This document shows, piece by piece, positions 26,591 through 35,056 of a DNA stretch of 64,000 nucleotides (position 1 is the first letter of the stretch; each line of letters begins with the position of its first letter). The notes beneath the pieces are model-generated. The model was not told where the DNA came from. It did not search any database and saw only the letters and a list, made by a program, of their open reading frames with translations. Made by a program: the position numbers and the translations under genes. Origin of the DNA: Arthrobacter sp. ZGTC131 (lineage in GTDB: Bacteria; Actinomycetota; Actinomycetes; Actinomycetales; Micrococcaceae); NCBI RefSeq assembly GCF_002929275.1, contig NZ_PJIK01000014.1, positions 36,552 to 100,551 of the forward strand, in the 5' to 3' direction.

Positions 26591-27895
26591 ATGCCTATTG
26601 GCCTGATTGCCCTCGCCCTCGGCGGGTTCGGCATCGGACTCACCGAGTTCGTCATCATGGGCCTGCTGCCCGAAGTGGCCGCGGACTTCCGGGTCAGCGA
26701 GGCCTCGGCAGGCTGGCTGATCTCCGGCTACGCGCTCGCCGTCGTGGTCGGAGCACTGGGGCTGACCGCCGCGGTGACCCGCTTCGAGCGGAAACCCGTG
26801 CTGGCCGTCCTGCTCGTCCTGTTCATCGCCGGCAACCTCATCTCCGCAGTGGCCCCCGACTACTGGACCATGATGATCGGCCGCATTGTGGCCGCTCTGG
26901 CCCACGGAGCGTTCTTCGGAATTGGCGCGGTTGTTGCCGCCGGTATGGTGGCGCCCACCAAGAAAGCCGGAGCCATCGCCATCATGTTCACCGGCCTGAC
27001 CGCCGCCAACGTGCTGGGCGTTCCCTTCGGCACCATGCTGGGCCAGGCGGCCGGCTGGCGCTCAACCTTTTGGGCCATCAGCGGCATCGGCGTCCTGGCC
27101 CTCGCCGGCATCCTGGCCCTCGTGCCAAAGGCCGGCCATGGAGATACCGCCCCGGGCGGGCTGCGGAGCGAACTGCGCGCGTTCCGCTCAGGGCAGGTCT
27201 GGCTGTCCATCCTGGTGACCATCCTTGGCTACGGCGGCATGTTCGGTGCCTTCACGTACATCGCCTTCACCCTCACCGAGGTCTCCGGATTCTCCGCCTC
27301 CACCGTCCCCTGGCTGCTGATCGTGTTCGGCGTAGGCTTGTTCATCGGCAACACGCTCGGGGGCAAGGCCGCCGACCGGAACGTTGACCGCACGCTTCTC
27401 GTCGTCCTGTCGGTCCTCGTGCTGGTTCTCGTGGCCTTCGCACTGACGGCCGGCAACCAGACACTGACCATTGCTTCCATGGTGCTCATGGGCGGCTTCG
27501 GCTTCGCCACCGTGCCAGGCCTGCAGATGCGGGTCATGAAATACGCCGACGGCGCCCCCACCCTCGCGTCCGGCGCCAACATCGGCGCGTTCAACGTGGG
27601 CAACGCCCTGGGCGCCTGGCTGGGCGGCGTGACCATCACCGCCGGGCTGGGCTACACGTCGCCCATCTGGGCCGGCGCCGGCATCACCTTGCTGGGCCTG
27701 GCCGTCATGGCCTTCGCCGCGGCCAAGGCACCCAACGCTCTCGCAGATTCTGTCGGGTCGGATGCCAACGCTCTCGCGGATTCTGTCGGATCGGACGCCG
27801 ACGCTCTCGCAGATTCTGTCGGATCGGACGCCGACGCTCTGGCGGATTCTGTCGGGTCGGGCGCCAACGCTCCTGCACTGCCCGCCGTCCGCTGA
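26591..27895 (+). CDS. MFS transporter (DHA1-like) with repetitive C-terminal tail
   Basis: The 434-residue protein has twelve predicted membrane segments, starting IGLIALALGGFGIGLTEFVI, with a motif-A-like region after TM2 (AVTRFERKPVL). It resembles the arabinose-efflux/DHA1 group. The last 50 residues are four copies of an 11-residue unit (NALADSVGSDA and variants), encoded by four 33-bp tandem repeats. The tail is acidic and probably cytoplasmic. The divergent MarR gene is the likely regulator; an aldo/keto reductase gene follows 32 bp downstream. The substrate is unknown. Confidence 0.88.
   Translation: MPIGLIALALGGFGIGLTEFVIMGLLPEVAADFRVSEASAGWLISGYALAVVVGALGLTAAVTRFERKPVLAVLLVLFIAGNLISAVAPDYWTMMIGRIVAALAHGAFFGIGAVVAAGMVAPTKKAGAIAIMFTGLTAANVLGVPFGTMLGQAAGWRSTFWAISGIGVLALAGILALVPKAGHGDTAPGGLRSELRAFRSGQVWLSILVTILGYGGMFGAFTYIAFTLTEVSGFSASTVPWLLIVFGVGLFIGNTLGGKAADRNVDRTLLVVLSVLVLVLVAFALTAGNQTLTIASMVLMGGFGFATVPGLQMRVMKYADGAPTLASGANIGAFNVGNALGAWLGGVTITAGLGYTSPIWAGAGITLLGLAVMAFAAAKAPNALADSVGSDANALADSVGSDADALADSVGSDADALADSVGSGANAPALPAVR
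27734..27865 (+). repeat. 33-bp tandem repeat, four copies
   Basis: Four consecutive 33-bp units start at 27734, 27767, 27800 and 27833, with few substitutions. They begin AACGCTCTCGCAG or GACGCTCTCGCAG and keep the reading frame, coding for 11 residues each. A partial fifth unit follows. The length makes in-frame expansion or contraction likely. Confidence 0.95.
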
Positions 27896-27927
27896 TCCAG
27901 CCAACCCCATCAACAGGAGGAACCACG

Positions 27928-28788
27928 ATGAACACCAGCCATGCCACCACCCCGATCCCCACCACCACGATCCCTACCGTCACGCTCAACAACGGCGTCC
28001 GCATGCCGCAGCTCGGCTTCGGCGTCTTCCAGGTGTCCGACGACGACACCACCGCCGCGGTCAGCGCGGCTCTTGCCGCCGGTTACCGGAGCATCGATAC
28101 GGCCGCCATCTACGGGAACGAAGCCGGAACCGGCCGTGCCCTGGCAGAGTCCGGGATAGCCCGCGAGGAACTGTTCGTCACGTCCAAGGTGTGGGTAGCC
28201 GACTTAGGCTACGACGCCACCCTCGCCGCCTACGAATCGAGCCTGGAAAAGCTGGGCCTCGATTACCTGGACCTCTACCTCATCCACTGGCCAGCCCCGG
28301 CCACGGACGGCTACCTCGAGTCATGGCGTGCCTTGGAAAAGCTGCTTCAGGACGGCCGTGTGAGGGCGATCGGCGTTTCCAACTTCCTGCCGGAGCACCT
28401 GGAGAAAGTGATCGGCCTGGGCGGAACCGTCCCGGCGGTCAACCAAGTGGAGCTGCATCCGGCGCTCCAGCAGCGCGACGTCGCCGGGTCCAACGCGGCC
28501 CATGGCGTCGCCACCGAGGCGTGGAGCCCGCTGGCGCAGGGTGCCGTGCTGGGGGAGCAGGCCGTCACCGCCATCGCTGCGGACCACGGTGTCACGCCCG
28601 CCCAGGTGATCCTCCGCTGGCACCTGCAGCAGGGCCGCATCATCATTCCGAAGTCGGTCACGCCGTCGCGGATCCGCGAGAACCTGGACGTGTTCGGCTT
28701 CGAGCTGGCCGACACGGAGCTGGCCGCGATCGATGCCCTCGAGCGCGACGGCCGGACCGGCCCGCACCCGGCCGAGTTCAACGGCTAA
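27928..28788 (+). CDS. Aldo/keto reductase
   Basis: The 286-residue NADPH-dependent oxidoreductase has the AKR motifs MPQLGFGVFQV, RSIDTAAIYGNEAGTGRAL (catalytic Asp and Tyr), the Lys in VTSKVWVAD, DLYLIHWP with the His, and the nucleotide-binding IPKSVTPSRIREN. GGAGG lies 7 bp before ATG 27928. It is probably co-transcribed with the MFS gene. The substrate is unknown; members often reduce 2,5-diketo-gluconate or aldehydes. Confidence 0.9.
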   Translation: MNTSHATTPIPTTTIPTVTLNNGVRMPQLGFGVFQVSDDDTTAAVSAALAAGYRSIDTAAIYGNEAGTGRALAESGIAREELFVTSKVWVADLGYDATLAAYESSLEKLGLDYLDLYLIHWPAPATDGYLESWRALEKLLQDGRVRAIGVSNFLPEHLEKVIGLGGTVPAVNQVELHPALQQRDVAGSNAAHGVATEAWSPLAQGAVLGEQAVTAIAADHGVTPAQVILRWHLQQGRIIIPKSVTPSRIRENLDVFGFELADTELAAIDALERDGRTGPHPAEFNG

Positions 28789-28796
28789 GCCGGACC

Positions 28797-29699
28797 CTAG
28801 CCACGGAACGGCAGCCGGGGATCCACGTCCTGGCCCTCCCAGCTCTGGCGGACCCACCCGTGGTGCGGATCGTCGCTGATAAGCCAGTCGCGGACGCGGC
28901 CGGGTCCGGCCATGACATTGAGGTAGTACATGTCGTAGCCGGGCGCGGCCATCGCCGGACCGTGCCAGCCGTAGGGGACCAGGACCACGTCGCCGGTGCG
29001 GACCTCGGCGGCGACATCGATGGGGCGCTCGTCCGAGGCATAGACCCGCTGGTAGCCGATGGCATCCGCGGCTTCCCCGGGGCCGGCAATGCCGGGAACG
29101 CTGGCCACCCGCGTCTCGAAGTAGTAGATCTCCTCGAGGCGCGTCTCGCCCTCCTTCTCCTCATCGTGTTTGTGTGGAGGGTAGGAGGACCAGTTCCCGG
29201 CGGGGGTGATTACCTCGCACACAATGAAGCGGTCCGCCTCCAGCGCCGCGGGGGTGCCGAAGTTGTGGACCTGGCGCGAACAGTTCCCGGCGCCGCGCAG
29301 CTCCACCGGGGTCTCCGCCGCCGTGATCAGGCGGGTGGGGTACTGGACCTTGGCGAGCGCAGTGGCGACGGCGACCCGGCCGCCGTCGGACGAACTGACT
29401 GTGACTGCCTTCTCCGTTCCGGAATACAGCACGTCGGTGGGGCCGCTGAAGACGCCGGTGCGGCCGGCCAGCTGGTACTTCTCACCGTCCACGCTCACCG
29501 TGAAGGCTCCGCTGAGCGGAATCACGATCCGTTCCTCGCCTGCAGCGGGGAGTTCGACGGCGGCACCCGGCGCCAGTGTTGCCACCTTCAGCCCCGTATG
29601 GGCCCAGCCGTCCACGCGGAGTGTGGAGTCGGCTGTGCCCAGCGAAACGTCCCAGCAGCCTTCGGCTGCGCTGCCCAGCGGATATACCCAGTCGGCCAT
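28797..29699 (-). CDS. iolB: 5-deoxy-glucuronate isomerase
   Basis: This 300-residue double-cupin protein starts at ATG 29699 (MADWVYPLGSAAEGCW) after GAAAGAGGAC. Its metal-site region is SSYPPHKHDEEKEGETRLEE with clustered His/Glu. The second cupin contains VPYGWHGPAMAAPGYDMYYL. IolB converts 5-deoxy-glucuronate to 2-deoxy-5-keto-gluconate between the IolD and IolC steps. It is separated from the main operon and lies downstream of the GntR regulator on the same strand, 110 bp away. It is convergent with the AKR gene with only eight bases between stops. Confidence 0.92.
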   Translation of the reverse strand: MADWVYPLGSAAEGCWDVSLGTADSTLRVDGWAHTGLKVATLAPGAAVELPAAGEERIVIPLSGAFTVSVDGEKYQLAGRTGVFSGPTDVLYSGTEKAVTVSSSDGGRVAVATALAKVQYPTRLITAAETPVELRGAGNCSRQVHNFGTPAALEADRFIVCEVITPAGNWSSYPPHKHDEEKEGETRLEEIYYFETRVASVPGIAGPGEAADAIGYQRVYASDERPIDVAAEVRTGDVVLVPYGWHGPAMAAPGYDMYYLNVMAGPGRVRDWLISDDPHHGWVRQSWEGQDVDPRLPFRG

Positions 29700-29809
29700 G
29701 AATGTGTCCTCTTTCGGATCGAGTCGGGTGGCGCGCCGGGCGTCGAGGTGCCCGGCGACGGACGTGTCCGGCGCTGGCTCTGCCGAGCGCCGCATGTACC
29801 TAGCGCTGG

Positions 29810-30550
29810 TTAGCGCTGTACAAGGGTCATTTCAAAGCTGTACGAGTCGGCGCGGTAGACATGGTGGCCCGTCTCCACGTTCCTGCCCGTGTCGTCCACG
29901 GCGGTGCGCTCCATGGTGACGAGCGCAGAGCCGGGCTCGGTTTCCAGGAGCGGGGCCTGGTATTCGTTGGCCACCATCGCTCCGATCCGCTGCGTGGCCA
30001 GCCGGAAGTTGACCCCGCCGCTCCGCAGGATCCCGTAGAGCCCCTGTGAACCGAGCAGCTCCTCGTCGATACGCGTGATGTCATCGCGGACCCAGTTCTC
30101 CATGAGGGCCAGCGGCTTGCCGCCCACCTTGCGCAGACGGGTGAAGTGGTAAACCTTTGCGCCAGCCGGGAGGTGCAGCGCTTGCCGTGTGGCGTCGTCG
30201 GCGTCGATGTGCGCGAACGTCAGGACCTCGGTGGTGGGCTTGCTGCCGTTGTTGGTGAGGTCGTCGTAGAGGCTGGACAGTTCCAGGGGGCGGCGGACCT
30301 GGCTCGAAACCACCTGGGTGCCCACGCCGCGCTTGCGGACCAGCAGCCCGGAGCGGACCAGCTCATCCATGGCCTTGCGCATGGTGGGCCGGGAAAGGTT
30401 CAGCTGGGCGGCGAGGTCGATTTCGTTCTCCAGCCGGCTGCCCGGCTCCAGGAGCCCGGTGTGGATGGCAGCCTCGATGCCCTGGACCACCTGGTGGTAC
30501 AGGGGCACCGGCGATGACCTGTCGATGCTTAGGTGAAGTTGGTTCGCCAT
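29810..30550 (-). CDS. iolR: GntR/HutC-family regulator, likely inositol repressor
   Basis: The 246-residue protein has an N-terminal GntR winged helix (PLYHQVVQGIEAAI; ENEIDLAAQLNLSRPTMRKA; LLVRKRGVGTQV) and a C-terminal UTRA ligand domain (YHFTRLRKVGGKPLALMENW). Start ATG 30550, with AGGGAG six bases upstream, is favoured. The earlier in-frame ATG at 30628 lies almost at the predicted transcription start. It sits between iolB and the inositol ABC operon, and TGTC-AG-GACA sites precede three nearby units. The symbol is assigned from context. Confidence 0.8.
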   Translation of the reverse strand: MANQLHLSIDRSSPVPLYHQVVQGIEAAIHTGLLEPGSRLENEIDLAAQLNLSRPTMRKAMDELVRSGLLVRKRGVGTQVVSSQVRRPLELSSLYDDLTNNGSKPTTEVLTFAHIDADDATRQALHLPAGAKVYHFTRLRKVGGKPLALMENWVRDDITRIDEELLGSQGLYGILRSGGVNFRLATQRIGAMVANEYQAPLLETEPGSALVTMERTAVDDTGRNVETGHHVYRADSYSFEMTLVQR

Positions 30551-30640
30551 TGAGTGCTCCCTTAGTGCTGCGGGCTGTCCTGCGTCCAGGAATCGGTATG
30601 TCCGGTGCATGTTCGCTTGATAGGACATACTGCCTTTCTG

Positions 30641-30668
30641 ATAATAGCAGTGACCCTCGGGCGGTCAA
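30641..30668 (-). promoter_or_regulatory. Promoter of the GntR gene
   Basis: On the minus strand TTGACC (30663-30668), a 16-bp spacer and TATTAT (30641-30646) form a good sigma-70-like promoter. The predicted start near 30634 gives an approximately 84-nt leader to the ATG at 30550. Confidence 0.6.
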
Positions 30669-30761
30669 GCGTGACATCGGGCTTTCTTATCGGCGCCTGA
30701 TGGAGTGATAAGGCGGGCTCCGCTCAGGGTCCTTCGTCTGATGCTAGTAAAAACATCCTAA

Positions 30762-30805
30762 TGTCAGGACAAACTATTGACATCTGTGGTCTGAATCACC
30801 ATGAT
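30762..30805 (+). promoter_or_regulatory. Operator and promoter of the inositol ABC operon
   Basis: The inverted repeat TGTC-AG-GACA (30762-30771) is followed at once by -35 TTGACA (30777-30782), a 17-bp spacer and a CATGAT -10 (30800-30805). A repressor bound here would cover the -35. The 17-mer TGTCAGGACAAACTATT is identical to 16507-16523. Confidence 0.72.
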
Positions 30806-30873
30806 CGGTTGTAGCAGGCTTGCTGACCCCGCATCTGGCGGCGGTCCCAGCCCCAAATCAAAGGAGATTTATC

Positions 30874-31869
30874 GTGACTAAGTTTTCGTGGCGGAAGACG
30901 GCCCTGATGGCCGCTGTTGTGCCGATGCTGGCACTCAGCGCGTGCTCCAGCACCGGTGGAAAACCGGCTGATGCAGGCAACGCCGGAGGCGGCGGCCAGG
31001 TGGTCAACACTCCCCGGATGAAAGTCGCGCTGATCACGCATGCTCCAGCGGGTGACACGTTCTGGGACACTGTCCGTAAGGGCGCCCAGGAAGCAGCCGA
31101 CAAAGACAACGTGGAGCTGCTTTACACCAATGACCCGGAAGCGGGCCGCCAGTCCCAGCTGATCCAGCAGGCCATTGACCAGAAGGTGGACGGAATCGCC
31201 GTCACCCTGGCCACGCCGGATGCCTTGAAGGATTCGCTGAAGAAGGCTACTGCTGCCGGCATTCCTGTCGTCAGCCTCAATGCCGGTGAATCCGTTTCCA
31301 CGCAGCTGGGCGCTTTCACCCACTTCGGGTCCAACGAGCAGCTTGCAGGCCAGGCCGTGGGGGAAAAGCTGGCCGCGCAGGGGGCCAAGCATCCGATCTG
31401 CGTGATCCAGGCGCAGGGACACGTGGGTCTGGAAGCCCGGTGCGCCGGTGTGAAGGCCAAGGTGCCCGGCACCGAGATTCTGTACGTGAACGGCGCTGAC
31501 ATGACGGCGGTCCAGTCGACAGCGACGGCAAAGCTGCAGGCCTCTAAGGATGCCGACGTCATCATCGGACTGGGCGCACCGATCACACTGACTCTTCTGA
31601 AGGCTGTATCGACCGCAGGCAGCTCGGCCAAGGTTGCCAGCTTCGACCTGAACCGTGAACTCGCGCAGAAGATAGTCGACGGCAGCGTGATGTTCACCGT
31701 GGACCAGCAGCCGTGGCTGCAGGGTTACAGTGCCATCGACGCGCTGTGGCAAAGCAAGCGCGGCGGTTTCAAGATCGGTGGCGGCCAGGCTGTCCTGACC
31801 GGCCCGGCCATCATCGATGAGTCCAACGCCGCGGATGTCCTCAAATTCGCCGAGCAGGGTATCCGCTAA
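30874..31869 (+). CDS. Sugar (probably inositol) ABC transporter substrate-binding lipoprotein
   Basis: The 331-residue protein starts at GTG 30874 after AAGGAG. Its signal peptide ends in a lipobox (MLALSACSS). The rest is a periplasmic-binding-protein type 1 fold (VALITHAPAGDTFWDTVRKG; AIDQKVDGIAVTLATPD; GIPVVSLNAGE), as in ribose/inositol binding proteins. It heads an operon with a permease, an ATPase and a Gfo/Idh/MocA dehydrogenase, next to the inositol repressor and under the shared iol operator. Inositol as substrate is inferred from this context. Confidence 0.87.
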   Translation: MTKFSWRKTALMAAVVPMLALSACSSTGGKPADAGNAGGGGQVVNTPRMKVALITHAPAGDTFWDTVRKGAQEAADKDNVELLYTNDPEAGRQSQLIQQAIDQKVDGIAVTLATPDALKDSLKKATAAGIPVVSLNAGESVSTQLGAFTHFGSNEQLAGQAVGEKLAAQGAKHPICVIQAQGHVGLEARCAGVKAKVPGTEILYVNGADMTAVQSTATAKLQASKDADVIIGLGAPITLTLLKAVSTAGSSAKVASFDLNRELAQKIVDGSVMFTVDQQPWLQGYSAIDALWQSKRGGFKIGGGQAVLTGPAIIDESNAADVLKFAEQGIR

Positions 31870-31922
31870 CAGCCGCTAGCCGGGCCCGGCCAGCGCCGGG
31901 CCCGGAAGCAAGGAGAATCATC

Positions 31923-32978
31923 ATGACCATGACCCCAACAATGACAAAACCAGCTGTGGCAGATGAGCGCGTTGCAAAACGCAACCCTCTGCAGAAGCTG
32001 CTCGGACGCCCGGAAGTTGGCGCTCTCGTCGGCGCGATCGTCCTCTTCGTTTTCTTCGCCTCGGTGTCGCAGACGTTCATCCAGCCGAATGCTTTCGCCA
32101 CAGTGCTGTACGGCAGTTCCACCATCGGCATCATGGCGGTGGGCGTGTCCCTGCTGATGATCGGCGGCGAGTTCGACCTTTCCACCGGCGTCGCAGTCAT
32201 CAGTTCCGCCCTCACCGCATCGATGTTCAGCTGGTACTTCAGCATGAACGTCTGGGTCGGCGTGATCCTGGCCCTCGTGGTCTCGGTCGGCATCGGATAC
32301 ATCAATGGCTGGATCCTGATGAAGACCAAACTGCCCAGCTTCATCGTCACGCTCGCAACGTTCCTGATGCTGACCGGCCTGAACCTGGGCCTGACGCGCA
32401 TGATCGGCGGCGGTGTGTCCTCCCCGTCGATTTCCGACATGGACGGCTACGCTTCGGCGCGGGCGATCTTCTCCTCGTCCGTGAGCATCGCCGGCGTCGA
32501 CGTAAACAACACCGTCTTCATCTGGATCGCCCTGGTTGCCGTGGCGTCCTGGGTGCTGCTGCGGACGAAAGTGGGCAACTGGATCTTTGCCGTCGGCGGC
32601 GACGCGAACGCTGCCCGCGCAGTGGGCGTCCCGGTCAAGGCAACGAAGATCGGCCTCTTCATGGCGGTCGGGTTCTGTGGCTGGATCCTCGGTATGCACA
32701 ACCTCTTCGCCTTCGACGCAGTACAGTCCGGCGAGGGCGTCGGCAACGAATTCCTCTACATCATCGCCGCGGTCATCGGCGGCTGCCTCCTCACGGGCGG
32801 TTACGGTTCGGCCGTGGGCGGCGCGATCGGCGCCTTCATCTTCGGCATGGCCAACAAGGGCATCGTGTACGCGGAGTGGAACCCGGACTGGTTCAAGTTC
32901 TTCCTGGGCCTGATGCTGCTCCTGGCCACCATCGTGAACCTGATCGTCAAGCGTCGCGCAGACTCAAGTAAGGGCTAA
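31923..32978 (+). CDS. ABC transporter permease (ribose/inositol type)
   Basis: The 351-residue membrane protein is of the RbsC/FrcC type, with about ten hydrophobic segments. Characteristic parts are [73 protein letters not shown] (coupling-helix region) and [22 protein letters not shown] precedes the ATG. It lies 53 bp after the binding-protein gene and five bp before the ATPase gene. Confidence 0.92.
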   Translation: MTMTPTMTKPAVADERVAKRNPLQKLLGRPEVGALVGAIVLFVFFASVSQTFIQPNAFATVLYGSSTIGIMAVGVSLLMIGGEFDLSTGVAVISSALTASMFSWYFSMNVWVGVILALVVSVGIGYINGWILMKTKLPSFIVTLATFLMLTGLNLGLTRMIGGGVSSPSISDMDGYASARAIFSSSVSIAGVDVNNTVFIWIALVAVASWVLLRTKVGNWIFAVGGDANAARAVGVPVKATKIGLFMAVGFCGWILGMHNLFAFDAVQSGEGVGNEFLYIIAAVIGGCLLTGGYGSAVGGAIGAFIFGMANKGIVYAEWNPDWFKFFLGLMLLLATIVNLIVKRRADSSKG

Positions 32979-32982
32979 CACC

Positions 32983-33903
32983 ATGAACGCCAAACAGATT
33001 GACCAGCAGCAGCTCCTTAAGGATGAAAAGGATCCGCTGACCCACACCCCGGTGCATCTCCTCTCGCTGGAGAACGTCGGCAAGCACTATGGCAACATCG
33101 TGGCCCTCACCGACGTCACCATGGCCGTGGACAACGGCCGCGTCACCTGCGTCCTCGGTGACAACGGCGCCGGCAAGTCCACCCTGATCAAGATCATCGC
33201 CGGCCTTCACCAGCACGACGAAGGCGTCCTGCACATCATGGGCGAAGAGCGGAAGTTCACCTCGCCCCGCGACGCCCTCGATGTGGGCATCGCAACGGTC
33301 TACCAGGACCTCGCCGTCGTCCCGCTCATGCCGATCTGGCGCAACTTCTTCCTCGGCTCGGAACTGACCAGCGGCTTCGGCCCGTTCAAGAGCCTGGATG
33401 TCCAGCAGATGAAGGACATCACCAAGAAGGAACTCGCCGACATGGGCATCGACCTCCGCGACGTGGAGCAGCCCATCGGCCAGCTCTCCGGCGGTGAGCG
33501 CCAGTGCGTGGCGATCGCGCGCGCTGTCTATTTCGGGGCCAAGGTCCTGATCCTGGACGAGCCGACGGCGGCCCTCGGCGTCAAGCAGTCCGGCGTGGTT
33601 CTGCGCTACATCCTGCAGGCCCGCGACCGCGGCCTGGGCGTCATCTTCATCACCCACAACCCCCACCACGCCTTCCCCGTGGGCGACCGGTTCCTGCTGC
33701 TCAAGCGCGGCAAGTCGATCGGCTACTACGACAAGAAGGACATCACCCTCGACGAGCTCACCGCCCAGATGGCCGGCGGCGCCGAACTGGCCGAACTCGC
33801 CCACGAGCTCGAACAGCTCGGCGGCCACGGCGACATCGTCAAGGAAGTCCAGGCCGAAGTCGCCGGAACGGCAAGCGCCGGGACTCCGACCCAGCGCGCC
33901 TGA
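32983..33903 (+). CDS. ABC transporter ATP-binding protein, single domain
   Basis: The 306-residue protein has one ATPase domain: Walker [10 protein letters not shown], signature [20 protein letters not shown], Walker [13 protein letters not shown] and H-loop [10 protein letters not shown]. Many ribose-type importers use a roughly 500-residue tandem ATPase, so this unit is more like the fructose-type Frc systems with a single-domain subunit. Residues 255-306 form a helical tail rich in Glu, Leu and Ala. It partners the permease just upstream. Confidence 0.92.
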   Translation: MNAKQIDQQQLLKDEKDPLTHTPVHLLSLENVGKHYGNIVALTDVTMAVDNGRVTCVLGDNGAGKSTLIKIIAGLHQHDEGVLHIMGEERKFTSPRDALDVGIATVYQDLAVVPLMPIWRNFFLGSELTSGFGPFKSLDVQQMKDITKKELADMGIDLRDVEQPIGQLSGGERQCVAIARAVYFGAKVLILDEPTAALGVKQSGVVLRYILQARDRGLGVIFITHNPHHAFPVGDRFLLLKRGKSIGYYDKKDITLDELTAQMAGGAELAELAHELEQLGGHGDIVKEVQAEVAGTASAGTPTQRA

Positions 33904-33964
33904 ACCTGAGCCCGTACCTCCGGCCGTCTCCCCGACCGCATTCCTCTAACCGCTAAGGAACCGT

Positions 33965-34999
33965 ATGAAGGACATAACCCTCGGACTGGTTGGCGTGGGC
34001 CGCATCGGGGTGATGCACGCCCGCAACATCGCCTCGCTGAACGGCGTGCTCCACCCGCAGGGGATCAACGTGCGGCTCAGGCTGACGGATGTCGCCGCGG
34101 ATCACGCCCGCACCGTGGCCAAAGGCGTGGGCGCGGAGTTCCTGCCGACCGTGGGGGAGCTGATCGGATCCGGGATCGATGGCCTGGTCATCGCCACCGG
34201 CACCGGCACGCATCCGGACCTGATCAGGGCGGGCGTGGATGCCGGCATTCCGGTGTTCTGCGAGAAGCCGGTGGCCATGAACGTGGCGGATTCGCTTCCG
34301 GTCCTGGACTACATCAGGGCCAACGGCGGCACCGTCCAGATCGGCCACCAGCGGCGGTTCGATGCCGGCTACCTCGAGGCAAAGCGCGCCTTTGAGGCAG
34401 GCGAGCTCGGCTGGATCCACTCGCTGCGCGCCGTCACCTGTGACATGACCCCGCCACCCGTGGAGTTCCTGGCGACCTCCGGAGGGCTGTTCCGAGACTG
34501 CTCGGTGCACGACTTCGACATCCTGCGCTGGCTGACCGGCCGCGAAATCGTCGAGGTCTACGCCAAGGGCTCCAACAACGGCGACCCCGCCATCGGTGCG
34601 GCGGGGGACGTGGACACCGCGCTGGCGTTCGTGACGTTCGACGACGGCACGCTCGGTTCCGTGGGCGCCTCGCGCTACAACGGGGCCGGGCACGACGTCC
34701 GGCTGGAAATCCAGGGCTCAGCCGGCTCCCTCATGGTGGGCCTCGACGAGAAGTCCGCGGTGACGTCCGCCGAGGCCGGCGTCGCGTTCCCGTCAGGAGA
34801 GTCCCACAAGACATTCGCGGAGCGTTTCGGTCAGGCCTACCGCTCCGAGATGGCGGCCTTCGTGGAGCTCGTGCTGGGCAGGCGGCAAAACCCCTGCACC
34901 CCGGAGGACGCCGTGGCGGCCTCCCGCGTGGCGGACGCCGCGCAGGAGTCGCTCGAAACGGGGCTTCCGGTGCGCCTGGCTGCCGCGGCCACACTCTAG
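33965..34999 (+). CDS. Gfo/Idh/MocA oxidoreductase, inositol 2-dehydrogenase-like
   Basis: The 344-residue protein has NAD-binding GVGRIGVMHARNIASL, the CEKPVAMNVADS motif and LFRDCSVHDFDILRWLTG with the catalytic His/Asp. It lies 61 bp after the ATPase gene and is probably the last gene of the inositol importer operon. As an iolG paralog it may oxidise a second inositol stereoisomer or a downstream keto-inositol. Which substrate it prefers is not visible. Confidence 0.88.
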   Translation: MKDITLGLVGVGRIGVMHARNIASLNGVLHPQGINVRLRLTDVAADHARTVAKGVGAEFLPTVGELIGSGIDGLVIATGTGTHPDLIRAGVDAGIPVFCEKPVAMNVADSLPVLDYIRANGGTVQIGHQRRFDAGYLEAKRAFEAGELGWIHSLRAVTCDMTPPPVEFLATSGGLFRDCSVHDFDILRWLTGREIVEVYAKGSNNGDPAIGAAGDVDTALAFVTFDDGTLGSVGASRYNGAGHDVRLEIQGSAGSLMVGLDEKSAVTSAEAGVAFPSGESHKTFAERFGQAYRSEMAAFVELVLGRRQNPCTPEDAVAASRVADAAQESLETGLPVRLAAAATL

Positions 35000-35056
35000 G
35001 CGCACTCAAGCAGCCGCACCCCGTCAGAAGCCGGACGCCGTCACACCTGGGTGCCG

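Larger units (their letters stand above)
30551..30873. other. Divergent regulatory region, GntR gene / ABC importer
   Basis: This 323-bp gap has no convincing gene. It holds a minus-strand promoter for the GntR gene (30641-30668) and, further right, the operator and promoter of the ABC importer (30762-30805). The importer's AAGGAG ribosome-binding site lies at 30860-30865. The frame from 30820 to 30873 is in phase with the importer gene but precedes its signal peptide. Confidence 0.7.

Noticed and set aside
27734-27865. CRISPR-like array
   Set aside because: The 33-bp units are contiguous without spacers and encode an in-frame protein tail, so they are a coding tandem repeat. No cas gene or spacer-separated repeat was seen anywhere in the window.
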